Origin: Ustilago trichophora
Lineage: Eukaryota > Basidiomycota > Ustilaginomycetes > Ustilaginales > Ustilaginaceae
DNA length: 64,000 bases
NCBI GenBank assembly: GCA_900323505.1
Contig: OOIN01000031.1
Location: forward strand, 1-64,000
Direction of reading: 5' to 3'
Shown here: positions 49,238 through 60,813 of the stretch, in pieces
How positions within the stretch are numbered: position 1 is the first letter of the stretch
Layout of the letters: every line of letters starts with the position of its first letter
The notes under the pieces: model-generated
What the model was told of the DNA's origin: nothing
The model's input: only the letters and a program-made list of their open reading frames with translations
The model's database searches: none
Position numbers and translations under genes: made by a program

Positions 49238-49873
49238 CTAGATCAGACATCCAGCCGAAGATCCCGAAGCTATCCCGTGCTTTTCACACAAAAGCAGAGT
49301 GATTGTGTCCAAAAAGTCTTCATCAAGATCATATGGGTTGGAAGCCTTGTATTCTTCCATTCGCACGTTTGCAAGAAGTCTTGTCTCGTCATCGAGATCG
49401 TCCACATTGCAGTCTGAATTGTCGGAATCCGAGTCGATTGGCATTGCATCATCGCTCTCATCCTCCTCAGCGGTCACAAAGTCCTCCATCTCACTCTCCA
49501 GATTCACTCCAGCAGCCTCTTCCTCCATTTCCCTCTGCAACCTCTGCCTCCATGAAAGAACACTGATGGCTCGCCCTTGATTCCTTCTCATTTCTATGTC
49601 GCTCGTTATTGGAATGGGTCCATCGTTCTGGTGCCCTCCCAGCAATTCTATGAATTCCGCTTCCGGAAGCAAGTACACCACACCGAGCAAGAGTTGAGCC
49701 TTCAGCAGGACCTCCAACACCTCAAATCCGTCTTGAGCTATGTAGAATGCTGTTGCACTTGCTCTGTGGATCCCTTCATGGATGCTGTGAAGTGGAAACC
49801 ACTCTGTGAGAAGGATTTCGTCCAAGGGGTCGATGAGGGTGATGGTCGACGTCATCAGGAAGTATGTTGGCAT
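49238..49873 (-). CDS. Acidic protein, function unknown
   Basis: 211 residues if started at the ATG 49873 (MPTYFLMTSTITLID). The frame stays open to 50152, but the upstream part reads like untranslated sequence. The first 80 residues are rather hydrophobic (VLEVLLKAQLLLGVVYLLPEAEFIELLGG). The rest is acidic, with a run of Asp/Ser/Glu (DFVTAEEDESDDAMPIDSDS) and a final helix. No family is recognised and no intron is evident. It may be a lineage-specific gene or a misread frame. Confidence 0.4.
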   Translation of the reverse strand: MPTYFLMTSTITLIDPLDEILLTEWFPLHSIHEGIHRASATAFYIAQDGFEVLEVLLKAQLLLGVVYLLPEAEFIELLGGHQNDGPIPITSDIEMRRNQGRAISVLSWRQRLQREMEEEAAGVNLESEMEDFVTAEEDESDDAMPIDSDSDNSDCNVDDLDDETRLLANVRMEEYKASNPYDLDEDFLDTITLLLCEKHGIASGSSAGCLI

Positions 49874-50791
49874 TTCGGGTATGGTTTTGACCGTTAGTGG
49901 AGGAGGAGCTGTAAAAAGGCAGAACGGGCGAGTGTTTACGGATGTTGTGCTAGTAGGGCGAAGATGGGTTCTTCCCTTCTTGTCTGCTCTGCTGTCGGTT
50001 GGTGATTCCAGGAGGATATGACGTGAGGATGAGAAGAAAGGAAGATTAGAAGCGAGCCTGTTGCATCCGGTCTTCAATGTTGTCAAACCTCCCCATTCCA
50101 CTCCGCACTTTCCATTGAAGAAAATCAAGCCGCTTCCCGTCGAACAATGCATGGCGACAATCTTCTTCCGCTTCCTGAACTGTTTCGAGAACTGACTGCA
50201 GAAGATTGTCCAACTAATGCTTTCACCTTTTCCGCACTTTCTTTGCTCATTGGGAGATTCCTTGCATTGTCAGTTGCAAGCGTCCGCTGCTCTCGTTCGT
50301 CTTATTTGCTGATGTCCCGGTTCTCGTCGCTCAGAAAGCTTGACTGGAGTTGTTATATACAAACAGAGGGATAGGGTTGCCGGAGCGTCATGGTGATGAG
50401 TAAAGGAACGTCCCCTCGCATCCCCAATTGGTCCATGTATGCCTTTGCCAACCCATTCATTCTGCATGCTGTCCTTCCCGCGCATATTGCTGATTGACTG
50501 CCCGTCTTCAGCCAGTTGGGCAGTGGCTAGCCATTTGGCGTATCCGCTGCGTCGACACATCGCAGAGTACAAAGACCACCATTCACTACCAACTTCATCT
50601 CTTTCACAAACGAGCGCTCCCTTCACTTCTCCAATCATTCATAGCCCTGTCCAAAAATGACCGGTGACGCTCGCTCCGCACCGAAGCGGAGCCGCTAAAA
50701 TTACATTCAAGTTCGTAACAAAAACTGGATACGGCGGGTGTGTTCGGGGTATAAGGCCAACGCTGAAGTGACTGGGTTCCAGAAGCGCAGT
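49874..50791. other. Intergenic region, nothing clear
   Basis: About 900 bases between the acidic-protein frame and the transcription-factor stop. A plus-strand frame at 50147-50374 exists but has no distinguishing features. Nothing further is supported. Confidence 0.45.
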
Positions 50792-53700
50792 TCAAAAGAG
50801 AGAAAAGCCAAAGTCGAGTGGCTGAGTCGGAGCAGAGAAAGCAGCTGCTCCCGGGTTGAGCAACGAGGAAAGCCACTCGTCCGCATTGGAAAGGAAGATG
50901 TCGAGCGAATCAGCTGACGGGGTGACCGCGTTTGTGTTGGCAGGATTGAGCATGCCAGACACCGAAGCGGCGTCTCCTACTGCAGCTCCGTCGACGGAGA
51001 AGTTTGCGTTCTCTCCTCCCAGGTAGCCTTGTGACTGTGGATGAAGGTGTCCCGCCTGTGCGCCTGCACCAGCTCCGTTTGAAGACGGAGCAGAGCTGGG
51101 ATCAGATCGGCTGCTTGCCGAAAGCCTATCTTCTCCACTGGGCGGGATGCGGGTCGCATCGTCAATTCGCACACCTGCACGCGCCATGTTGAGCAACAGG
51201 TTCGCCGCGCTTTGCAGCTCCGTCAGCGTCATTGCTAGCCTATCTGCACATCCACCTGGGTATCGGACACCCAGTACCTGGAATCCCACGCTCTGTGGAT
51301 TGAGCGTCGCCACCTTATCCTGGATTCGCTTTAGCAGCGAACGCATGACGTAGAGCTCCTTCACGGCGAGATGGTCACCGCGAGACTCTTGGATGTTTGC
51401 GCGCACTGTGGCGACATACTCTTGAATGTAGCCAAGCTTTTCCTGCACTTCCTCGCTTTGAAGCAGCTCGCCGAATTCGAGCGCGAACAGCATGTCGCTT
51501 GCGATGATCGTGTTCATGCTGAGCAACGAGTAGGCACTGCCATACAGGTGGCATAGCATGGTGACGGGGATGCGACGCGACAGCAATCGTCGCCCGCGAA
51601 GATCACTGAGGGCGAGATCGACACAGATCTGGCGGGAATGCTTGAACTTGTCGGTAGAGACAAGATCCGATGACTCCATCCAGAAAGGTCGATGCAAGAG
51701 CGAGCGGAAGAAGAGGATCTGGTTGGTGCAGAGGTGGTGATAGAAAGTTGTGGAGAAATCCTGATGCCGCATAGCGCCACCAGAGAGGGGCAGTCCTGAC
51801 GATAAGCAGGGCGGCAGGTCATCGGTAAAGGCAACAATGTCGCGATCGATCTCGAGTGCTCGCTCGTAGATCCTGGACGCGGGCGAAGAATTGGAGCTCG
51901 CAGCGATCTCTTGGAAGAGGCGCGAAATGCGTTCGATGTAGATGCGGAAAGAGTCGCGGACGACGAGATACTGAGCACATGCCTGTTCGAGTCCGGCGTT
52001 GAGGTAATCTTGCAGTGTGGGAGTCGGTGTCGTCGAGAAAGGGATCTCCGTCATAGGTCGGCCGAAGAGCACGCTCCACTCGCGATCCTGATGGACAATA
52101 TGTGACCACAGGACTCGTCTCTGCAGAGTTGCCGAGCAGTTTTGCCCGAGATGGGCGCCATCCAGGTGCAATCCTAAATCAATCGCTCCTCGCATGCATG
52201 ATGCCACCTGCAGCCAAGTGGATCTTGGAACACGACAAAGATCGAGGTATCTACAGAGGTTCAACGACGCAGATAGCGAGTCGAGAGTGTGCAATCCCAA
52301 GCTTTCCGACAGCGATAATGCCTTTCGCGCAGCAAAGAAGTAAGTTCGTGATGAGCGCGTCGGGTACGGGCGTACGGCAAGGTCGAGTGTTGCCAGACCA
52401 AAGATAGACAGGCAGAAGGCCATGAGGGGCAACATCTGCACGTCGTCCGAGATTGGGCATCGATCAATGCAAAGATCAATTGACCTGACGAGCTCTGCTG
52501 GACTCGACGGGAAACGCGACCAGTTGAAGTCATCGAGATAAACCTGCAGCAGACGATGGGCCTCTGGCTTGCTCGGCAGCGACTGCTGGACAGAGCGAAG
52601 CTCATATTTCGGAATGACCAGACCGAAGCCTCTGCCGAGCTGACCAGTCCACGACAGGAGGTCGGTGCCAATTCCTTCATGACGACGGAACGGATTCCAG
52701 CCTAGACCATTGAGCGCTGGCTTGCCGATGAAAGCGTCATCTGCATCGACCATGCTGCGCTGATCCGAATCCAGCCCAGGCGCGCTATGCTGGCTGTGGG
52801 AAGAGGACGGAGCAGCAAGCACATTGCCTGTGATGGACATTTGCGAGCTTGCGCCGGAAGGTGCACCAGGATTTGCGCTTCCTCGCGACTGATGCCTCTG
52901 ATGCGATGCGTCTGGTTGCTGGTGTTGCTGTTGTAGTGCTGGCCACTGAGCTACCGTAGCAAGTTGAGCGAGTGCATCTGCGCCAGTATGCGCCATCTCG
53001 GATCCGGCATTCGCACCACCATGGCGTGCTGGCATGGATACTCTCGAGACGCTGGCGTGATGTAGGGTATCGGGTTCCTGCATGGAGGACGAACTGATGT
53101 CGGAAGGGCTGTGAGGCGGCGGCAGCATACGCGTAGGAGAAGAGAGAGAGTTGCGTCCCGCTGCCATACTGCGCGACAGGGTTGGCGTGCTCGAGAGCGG
53201 TCCAGCCTCAGGGTGGGCGTGCATCGAGTAAAAAGATTGCGAGCGACGATGCTGATGTGTGTCTGCAGGTTGATAACGATGTGGAGACAAAGGCTGCTGC
53301 TGCTGCTGCGGTGGGTGGTACGAGTAGTGGTGGACGCGAGGGTCATGATCGAGGTGTTGCTGCTGGTGCGGCTGATCATACGCTTTGCGATGTGGCGGAA
53401 AGATGCTGGCCGAATGATCAGAAGACCCCATCTGACTGAAAGATGGGTTCGACTGCAAGAAGTTGCCACCTGTCATACCAGCTGCGTCCTGCGATGGGTG
53501 TGGAGACGTGGCATCGTGCTCGTCGTCGAGCTCATAGGTATCCATTTCATCCATGTCATCGTGAGGCTCCTCCTTATCGCCATTACGAGGCTCACCGTTG
53601 GCTGCAAGAGCTAGCTTTTGTCGCATCCTGATTCGTCGTGACGGACGATGTAGATTGGAAGGCGGAGAGCAAAGGTGGGCGATGCCGCGCTGCATGCACT

Positions 53701-53923
53701 TCTCACAGGGAAAGGTTCTACTACATCGCTGTTTGCGGCGTTGACATTGAAGACAGCTGTATTGATATCGATTGCGTTTTCCGTTATCGTTGCTAGAAAA
53801 GCTTCGATTGTGAGCGTTGGCAGCGTTGAGGGCGTTGTGGCCGTTGCTGCTGCTGTTGCTGCTGCCTCCCGAGTTGGAGATGTAGGGCTGCTGCGGAGCC
53901 CCTTTGTGGGCGTTTGCAGTCAT
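50792..53923 (-). CDS. Zn(II)2Cys6 fungal transcription factor
   Basis: 1043 residues in one exon from the ATG at 53923. The binuclear zinc cluster is complete: C57, C60, C67, C73, C76 and C85 (SCLQCQRRKQRCSRTFPCEKCMQRG), with the basic loop RRKQR that contacts DNA. Low-complexity Gln/His/Ser-rich regions (about 170-400) follow. The fungal-specific middle homology region begins near 440 (PSKPEAHRLLQVYLDDFNW), with RSSRTYFFAARKALSLSESLGLHTLDS and LWSHIVHQDREWSVLFGRP, as in many fungal_trans-domain proteins. A Ser/Gly-rich tail and a hydrophobic-acidic C-terminus may activate transcription. Nuclear. The target genes cannot be told; the neighbours do not form an obvious regulon. Confidence 0.95.
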   Translation of the reverse strand: MTANAHKGAPQQPYISNSGGSSNSSSNGHNALNAANAHNRSFSSNDNGKRNRYQYSCLQCQRRKQRCSRTFPCEKCMQRGIAHLCSPPSNLHRPSRRIRMRQKLALAANGEPRNGDKEEPHDDMDEMDTYELDDEHDATSPHPSQDAAGMTGGNFLQSNPSFSQMGSSDHSASIFPPHRKAYDQPHQQQHLDHDPRVHHYSYHPPQQQQQPLSPHRYQPADTHQHRRSQSFYSMHAHPEAGPLSSTPTLSRSMAAGRNSLSSPTRMLPPPHSPSDISSSSMQEPDTLHHASVSRVSMPARHGGANAGSEMAHTGADALAQLATVAQWPALQQQHQQPDASHQRHQSRGSANPGAPSGASSQMSITGNVLAAPSSSHSQHSAPGLDSDQRSMVDADDAFIGKPALNGLGWNPFRRHEGIGTDLLSWTGQLGRGFGLVIPKYELRSVQQSLPSKPEAHRLLQVYLDDFNWSRFPSSPAELVRSIDLCIDRCPISDDVQMLPLMAFCLSIFGLATLDLAVRPYPTRSSRTYFFAARKALSLSESLGLHTLDSLSASLNLCRYLDLCRVPRSTWLQVASCMRGAIDLGLHLDGAHLGQNCSATLQRRVLWSHIVHQDREWSVLFGRPMTEIPFSTTPTPTLQDYLNAGLEQACAQYLVVRDSFRIYIERISRLFQEIAASSNSSPASRIYERALEIDRDIVAFTDDLPPCLSSGLPLSGGAMRHQDFSTTFYHHLCTNQILFFRSLLHRPFWMESSDLVSTDKFKHSRQICVDLALSDLRGRRLLSRRIPVTMLCHLYGSAYSLLSMNTIIASDMLFALEFGELLQSEEVQEKLGYIQEYVATVRANIQESRGDHLAVKELYVMRSLLKRIQDKVATLNPQSVGFQVLGVRYPGGCADRLAMTLTELQSAANLLLNMARAGVRIDDATRIPPSGEDRLSASSRSDPSSAPSSNGAGAGAQAGHLHPQSQGYLGGENANFSVDGAAVGDAASVSGMLNPANTNAVTPSADSLDIFLSNADEWLSSLLNPGAAAFSAPTQPLDFGFSLF

Positions 53924-55169
53924 GTCCGCCGCGACTTATATTGTCGGAACAGGCCGTCAGGGATGAGTGAGCGAGGAACGAGGACAAGTAACAATAATGT
54001 CGGCGGGGCCGATGAGGAATTAAAGCACGACTCGGTAATGGAAGGAGGAAGAGGGGACGACAAGAGAGAGAGCTTTACGCTGCGCGATTGGGCCCTATCT
54101 CCGAAATTGTGCAGGGTTGCGTCGCTTGATCCGATGTCTTTTGACAGGACGGGGCAACAAAAAATGTCAGGGTCCCTCGTGCTTTTGGCCTGGGGCCTGG
54201 CCTTGTGTCAGACGAGACTGATGTATTGCACCCTGCCGCTGTCCGAGTGTGCGTTCGCAGCACTTCGTTGAGACAACAAGGAGGAAACAGCCGACTCTCG
54301 AATGATGAGCAAGGTGTGTGATGAAGGCGAGATGCAAAGATGATGGTGCCCACCTCATCCACACCAGAATTGTCTGCGACTGTCTCGCTCCGTGTGCTTG
54401 CGGGAAGATTTTCGGCCAGCACGCCTAGCAAAGCTGGTGCATCCACTCGACTCAAATGAAGCGGACGCTGATCGGGTTCAAAAGCAGAGACGACACTCGC
54501 TGGAGCTTTGTCGACAGTAAGATCAAGATTAAGATTGAAACTCTTGCTATGCAACGAAGCGGATAAAGCGAATCCGCAAGAGTACCATAGTCAACGCGAC
54601 AGCACCAGAACAGCGTCCGAAGGGTATTTCCATTCAAAAAGCATTGCAACTTGAGTATCTAGGGCCCTTTCTCACCCACATCACACACATACGCAATTCT
54701 CACTGCTCGTCGCTTGGAAACGCGGCAACTTCCGTGTTTGAAGCTCGTGTAGCGAGCAGGTGCTGCTTTTGCGATCTACTGCAGTCAACGATGCGGCTTC
54801 AAGGACCTCGTTTCATTACGAACGAGGTTTAAACGCACTACCGACCTTCGTCTGGTACAGTTTGCATTCCAGTCCGACTAAAAGTGCATTCCAACTGTAA
54901 CAATAGGGGGTGAGGAGATAACCGAAAGCTGTCGAACCCCCGGCTGATCAAAACAATGAAGAGGTGAGGCAGAGGCTGTACGGTGCGACAATGGTAGGGA
55001 AGCTGGGCATGTGCCAGAATGGTGATGGTGAAGTCGTGGGAAAGGCATGGAAAGGGAGCGCAAGATTTCCAAGTGAGGCAACAAGGTTGGTCTGGTGGAG
55101 TTACTGTTACAGTGAGTCCCCTCAAAGTCTGAGAAGTGTTGTAAAGAAAGTGTGGTCGAGGTTGTTGGC
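53924..55169. other. Intergenic region, nothing clear
   Basis: About 1.25 kb made of the upstream region of the transcription factor and the downstream side of the dehydrogenase gene. Small frames exist on both strands, but none has recognisable sequence. Confidence 0.5.
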
Positions 55170-56761
55170 TCAAGCTATCGACATGGTGGCCGATTTCTCG
55201 ATCATATACTCTTTGAGTCCGGCGCCGATTCCGGCCTCCTTGCCAAAACCTGACTGATCGACGCCACCGAATGGAATCTCGGCCGCCGTGGTGCTGCCAC
55301 CAACATTGAGACCGACGTTACCCGCCTTGAGCTGTTCAAACATGCGCCACAGTCGCGCCGAGTCCTTGGTAAATACGTACGAGGTGAGGCCCATGTCGGT
55401 GTCATTGGCAAGCTCAATGGCCTCTTGCTCGGTGCTGAAGGTTGCGACGTTGATGAGCGGTCCGAAAGATTCCTCCTGGAACACGAGCATGTCCTTGCTG
55501 CAGCCTGCGATTAAGGTGGGTGCGACAAAGTAGCCCGAGCTTGGTACGGCGGCTTTGGAGGTATAAATGGTGGCGCCTTTGGCTTTGGCATCCTCGATGT
55601 GCTCGCGAGCTTTCTGCTGACTGCGTTCCGTCTGCAATGGACCAAGGGTAGTAGAGCTGTCGGAACCGTGTCCGAGCGTGACCTGGTCGAGCTGATCGGC
55701 GATGCTCTTGAGCACACGATCTACGACAGATGCGTGTACAAAGGCTCTCTGCGCCGAGATGCACGTCTGTCCTGCGTGTCTGAGCTTGTTGGCAACAAGC
55801 GCCGAAGCAGCCGCGTCAACATCTGCGTCGTCAAAGATGAGGTAAGCGCCCAGACCACCAAGTTCGAGCGTCATCTTCTTCAAGCTGGGCGCGCATTGCT
55901 GCATCAGCAAACGACCCACACGAGTGCTGCCTGTGAAGCTGAGTTTCTTGATGCGCGGATCGGTGCAGAGAGCTTGCCCGATGGCAGGGGTATTTCGATA
56001 GGAAGCGAGAACAATGTTGACCGACCCAGCCGGGAAGCCAGCACGATGAAGCAGGTTGGCGACAGCCAGCGTAGACAGCGGTGTCTCGGGCGAAGGTTTG
56101 GCTACGATCGTGCATCCTGCTGCCAGTGCGCTGACTGCTTTGCGGATAAACAGCGCGACAGGAAAGTTCCACGGCGTCAGGATAGCCACAGGACCGATCG
56201 GTTGCAAGACGGTGAGAAATCGGAGCGAAGGGTTGGTTGCGCTTTTGACAATCTGGCCTTGAACTCGTTCGGTCTCTCCGACGTACCACCAACTAAAGGT
56301 GAGAGCATACTGGACCTCTGTTCGTGCCTCTTCGAGCGGTTTACCTGTCTCGTAGACCAGGATCCACGCAAGATCCTCAAGGTTTTCACGGACGAGCCGA
56401 TCAAAGTTGAGCAACATCATCGCGCGTTCTCTCGCCGGAATCGCCGAATAGGTTGGAAAGGCTTCGCTGGCGGCCTGAATCGCTCGATCCACGTCCTTGA
56501 GGTTGGAAGCCTTCATGTTGCAGATCGGCATCCCCGAGCCAGGGTCTGTCGATTAGGTTCGGTATTGACGATCGATTGCCAAAGATTGTCTGCAGGTCAG
56601 TATCATTGGTAGTTGGCTCGTGTCACTGGTTGCCTCGACGTCTGTCTTTCTGACTCACCCATGACATCGAACGACTCGTTGTCCGAGGCATCAAGACTTC
56701 CTGGTGCCTTGAGAAAATCCGAGGCATCCAACAACGAGAGGTCCTTGAGCTTGGTATTCAT
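55170..56761 (-). CDS. Aldehyde dehydrogenase, succinate-semialdehyde-dehydrogenase-like paralogue
   Basis: Exon 1 is 56659-56761, the intron 56546-56658 (113 nt, GTGAGT...CGACAG) and exon 2 55170-56545, giving 492 residues. Splicing joins SFDVM to DPGSGMPICNMKAS, which restores the usual start of the fold; the unspliced frame would lose it. Seen: TPWNFPVALFIRKAVSALAAGCT, FTGSTRVGRLLM, general base Glu262 in TLELGG, catalytic Cys296 in GQTC, EESFGP, and IPFGGVDQSGFGKEAG. It matches the GabD branch but is clearly diverged from the SSADH at 28.5 kb (for example LELGGLGAY against MELGGNAPF). There is no presequence, so it is probably cytosolic. The substrate may be another short-chain or semialdehyde. 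Confidence 0.9.
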
Positions 56762-57448
56762 CGTCGTCGTCGACTCTTTCAAAGCGTGATTTTGTTTGTG
56801 GGCGATGGCGGGGTGGCAATTAAGCTGGGACAATTACAGTCGTGTGATCGGGTAATGGCGGTGCGCGGCTTCGTTTGAGTTGAGTGCAACAACCTAAGAG
56901 GCTACAGTCCCTTCGACTTTGCTGGAGATATAAGGAGTGCAGGGTTGTAGATAGGTTCTCTCGTTCCCCTGTTCGTTAAGTACGACTGGAAGCTTTTGAC
57001 GTTCAAGCCGCTGCGATGCAAGCAGATGGCCAGATAAAAGTGGGCGGACAAGATCCCGGATTCAGCGGATTAGGCTGGTGGACTGCTGCCGCTACAGCTG
57101 ATAGAAAGGATGAGTGGATTAGCTCGGAAGATCGGTCCAAACGGTGAGCTGTAGTAGATGGGAAGGATCGTATCCTTAGCAACGCGGCACTGGTGTCTAT
57201 CACGGTTCCTAAGTCCGTTCTCGGTTGAACAGGCCGCGGCAATCCCTCATCACGGTTGTCTCTGATTGCTCGCTTTTCGTTTCCGCTCGCCATTGTCATT
57301 TGGCTACATGAACGCGGCAGTTCATACGGCACAGAAACAGTACAGCAGAGAATATGGCCGTCGCTATTGAGCCCGCTTTGCATATGCCGGTCTCTTACAT
57401 CCCAAGGGCCGCTGGCAAACAACGAGCCATCTGCAGATCGGAACGTGG

Positions 57449-57495
<47 letters not shown>

Positions 57496-57943
57496 GGTTG
57501 TGTGTGGGGTTAAACTTTCAGCGTGGGCCAAGCACCAGAAAAAGGAAGAGCGAGGCAGATAAGCACGCCTTGAGAAGCGCGTCAACTCTCTGTCTCTCTC
57601 ACTCTCCTTTTTTGATCGGAATTTGGCGTCGGATTTGTGACAATCCGTGCTGGTTCCTGTGACCCTGTGTGTTGTGTGGGGGAAAACGTTGCTAAATCCG
57701 ACACGGGGCTAGAGGCGAGAGTAGCTACTCTCACAACCCAGTCTCACTTTACTGAGATTCCAACAAGAAAGAGGCTGAAATGCAGCAAGACCGAAGAGAC
57801 AAACTTCCATGATTATTTTCATCCATGATCACAGCATCGCTCAGCTTGCTTGATATACGCAGACGCTCAAGCTCAAGCATAGGAACAGTTTACCTCAATA
57901 ACAACAGCGAACCGTTGGCTTGGTTTTACTTTGCAAATTCAAG
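56762..57943. other. Divergent intergenic region with TC microsatellite
   Basis: It separates the minus-strand dehydrogenase from the plus-strand dehydrogenase at 57944. A pure TC repeat of about 41 bases lies at 57451-57491. No gene is supported. Confidence 0.6.
57451..57491. repeat. TC microsatellite
   Basis: About twenty uninterrupted TC units. Confidence 0.95.
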
Positions 57944-59319
57944 ATGACAACCACTAATGGCGACAGCGCCAACAAGGCGTTCAAGATCATGGTCCTGCAA
58001 GGCGATCACATCGGACCCGAGATCATGGCAGAGGTCTTGCCGCTGTTCGAGCTGGTTCAATCGCGGTTTCCCGTCACTTTCGAGAAAGTAGAGCGACTCA
58101 TTGGCGGATCCTGCCTCGACCAGCACGACTGTCCGATCCAGGACAGCACATTGCAAGAAGCTTCTAGCTGCCATGCCGTCCTCTTAGGTAGTGTAGGCGG
58201 GCCCAAGTGGGACGTAGGCGACTCGAGCAGAAGACCAGAAACAGGTATCTTGCGAATGCGCAAACATCTCAACCTCTACGCTAACGTTCGACCCGCCAAG
58301 ATCATTTCCGAGCGCCAACTCAAGCTCAGCTCTCTCAAAGACGATGTGGTCCGAGGCGTCAACATTATCACCTTGCGAGAGAATGCAGGTGGTATCTACT
58401 TTGGCAAGAAGCAAGAGCCAGATCAGAAAGCCATGAGAGGTAAGCATCTCTTACAATACAGCCCGTTGCTCAGACTAGGTTGCGTTTGTGGGCCATGACC
58501 GCGCCGCAATTAGCAGTGTCGCTGACCTCAGCCATCGCTCTTCAACTTCATTCTGTGACTTTGACTTTGACTTGTAGCATCGGATCTTTGCGAGTATACG
58601 CGAGAAGAGGTGGTTCGTCTCACCCGTGTTGCAGCAGCTCTTTCCCTCGCCAACAGCGAAGATCCGCTTCCCATCATCTCGGTCGACAAGGCCAATGTCA
58701 TGGCGACATCTCGTCTCTGGCGCCAGGTCGTTACAGAGACCATTCGTGATGAATACCCTCAGCTCGTCAACAAACTGAGCCACCATTTGGTTGATTCGGC
58801 TGCTATGGTGCTGGCGCGCGATCCTCGAAAACTCAATGGCGTCGTGCTGACTGAGAACGTGAGTACTAGCTAGACTATGACTGAGGGATGCTTTGATCCT
58901 TACTGACAGCCTGCCGCAATCTCCCAATTTGGCCTTCTCTGCAACAGCTCTTTGGCGACATTCTCAGTGATCTGACCTCAGTGATTCCCGGATCCCTCGG
59001 CTTGCTCGGATCTGCAGAAATCGATGCACCCCCCACTTCATCGGCTAGTGGCCGACTTCCGGTAGGTGTGTACCAGCCAGTGTCGGGTTCTGCTCCCGAC
59101 ATTGCTGGTAAGGGCATTGCCAACCCCATCGGCATGTTTGAGTCGTTCGGACTCATGTGCCGATGGTCTCTTGGTCTGCCCGAGGTTGCTGATGCCGTGG
59201 ACGGCGCAATCAAGCGCGCCCTTGAAACCGGACAATGCACCCGAGATGTTGGAGGCACTTTGTCGACGCAAGAGGCGGGAAGCGTGATGCGACAGTGGAT
59301 CCAAGAGTCATTGTCGTGA
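57944..59319 (+). CDS. 3-isopropylmalate dehydrogenase-like enzyme
   Basis: Three exons: 57944-58439, 58578-58858 and 58948-59319. The introns are 138 nt (GTAAGC...TTGTAG) and 89 nt (GTGAGT...GCAACAG), and all phases agree, giving 382 residues. The family oxidatively decarboxylates 3-isopropylmalate with NAD+ in leucine synthesis. Seen: GDHIGPEI (usually GDGIGPEV), [82 protein letters not shown] and [20 protein letters not shown]. Several invariant positions differ: [10 protein letters not shown] in place of RELTGGIYFG, and GLLGSAEI in place of GLLPSASL. This suggests a diverged paralogue of LEU2 rather than the housekeeping enzyme. No presequence is seen. Confidence 0.85.
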
Positions 59320-59639
59320 TCTTTGTCCAAATTCCAAATGTGCCTGTAGCATCCCTCCTTACCGAGTCAAAATGCCAAGCTAGAATCAAAACCTTGTCTT
59401 CCTGCGGTCATTCGCCCGCCTCCCCATTGTGAAAACGAGGAAGAATGCCGGTGGAGACCCGTCACTCTCTAGAGGAAATCATTCCGCGATGCTGTTTGTC
59501 TGTTGTCTTGAGAAGCTTCAGCTTTTCGTCTTGCACGAGCATGGGCGCAATACAAATCAAAGAGTGTCAATTGGCGATGAGATGACACGTGTATGCCGGA
59601 GTCTAGATGTCGCGTGAATGGTGCTGAGCCGGACACAGA

Positions 59640-60422
59640 TTATCCCCACACTGGGTTCTTCTTCTCGTGAATTTGAGCCTGTCCTTCTGGCGACCCGGGA
59701 ATGTTCTTGGCAAGTTTCTGCTCGGAAAGAGAGGGGAAGGAAATGGTCAAGAGGGTCGGAAATCAGCCTCTGTACAACGCTGCTGTGCACCTGACCAAAG
59801 TCATGCGGTATGTACGTACCAGCTTCTCGAATACGCATTGGTTGAGTGTCTTTTCTGGCTTCCTGCACCTGTAGAATTCCTGGTTGTGCTGTTCAAGACA
59901 GTTGAAGTGGGCCTCCCACTCCTTGCCACAGTTGTCGCTCAACTTTTTGATTCTGTGAAGAGGCGCGCCGTCATAGATCGTGTAGGCAGATGTTTGCATG
60001 GCCATGAGCGTAGAAGATATGAAAAGAAACGTAAACTGTCAGTATCAACTCTTCCGACCCCAGCAGCGATCTGGACTCTGTTGATCTTTGCGAGCTGCTG
60101 TAATGCAGAAAACTGCGGCCAGAGTGCGCGAGTACATGCAGCATCTCTGTCGCGGCGCCACCATTTTGCATACTTACAAATCGCGTGCGCATCTCGTTAC
60201 GCGGCGACCCTCCTTGAGGCAGTGGGCAGGATCACGGTTCTCGCTCTTGCAAAGCATAAAGTCCTCGTTGACATCCTTACAGTGCTCTCCGATGAAGAAG
60301 CTGGCAGACTTGAGCGGCGCAGAGGTGACACCGAGCTCCTCGATGTGTGGCTGGCTCGATGGCATGGGAGCTGGGTCGATGTAGGGCTTCCCTGGGAACT
60401 TGGCATCTCGGTGTGTGGCCAT
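59640..60422 (-). CDS. NADH:ubiquinone oxidoreductase subunit NDUFA8 (19 kDa, twin CX9C)
   Basis: Three exons: 60178-60422, 59820-59952 and 59640-59717, with introns of 225 and 102 nt (GTAAGT...CTTCACAG; GTACGT...GAGCAG). The phases match and give 151 residues. NDUFA8 is a complex I accessory subunit on the intermembrane-space side, imported by the Mia40 disulfide relay. Two CHCH units are complete: C48, C58, C68, C78 (first exon) and C90, C100, C111, C121 (second exon), each a pair of CX9C motifs. The C-terminus KLAKNIPGSPEGQAQIHEKKNPVWG agrees with the family's ending. No single open frame shows the gene; it appears only after splicing. Confidence 0.93.
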
Positions 60423-60788
60423 TTTGTGGGTTATGTGACTATCTGAGGCAAGTCGAAGACCTGAAATAAGTTGTTGGCTAGTACGTGTGAGGTCTGTCGT
60501 TGCCGTTCGTGTGATGGCTGTCAATATCGGCAAGAGATGATGGTGGTTGTGTGATACCAAAGGTGCAAGTCATCCAACCATCGGCGCGAAGCATTGGGAT
60601 CAAGCTTCCGATCACGACCCAATCAGGGCCAAAGGATTTCGGATCCGAATTTTGCTGATTGTGTACACGAAGGGTCTAACATTTTCCTATCTTTCCTCCA
60701 AAAAAATGTTGAACCTCTTTGCAGATTGCCGGAGAGGACCCTTTGTGTTCCTCCACTCGCGTGAGTACCAAGAAGAAAAAGAAAGTGA

Positions 60789-60813
60789 GAAGAAGAAGAA
60801 GAAGAAGAAGAAG
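60789..60813. repeat. GAA microsatellite in the leader of the PPR gene
   Basis: About eight GAA units upstream of the ATG at 60947. The open frame passes through it as an Arg run, but the ATG further down is the likelier start. Confidence 0.85.

Noticed and set aside
59667..60446. 259-residue plus-strand frame opposite NDUFA8
   Set aside because: The minus strand encodes a complete, correctly spliced twin-CX9C protein across the same bases; the plus frame has no recognisable sequence.
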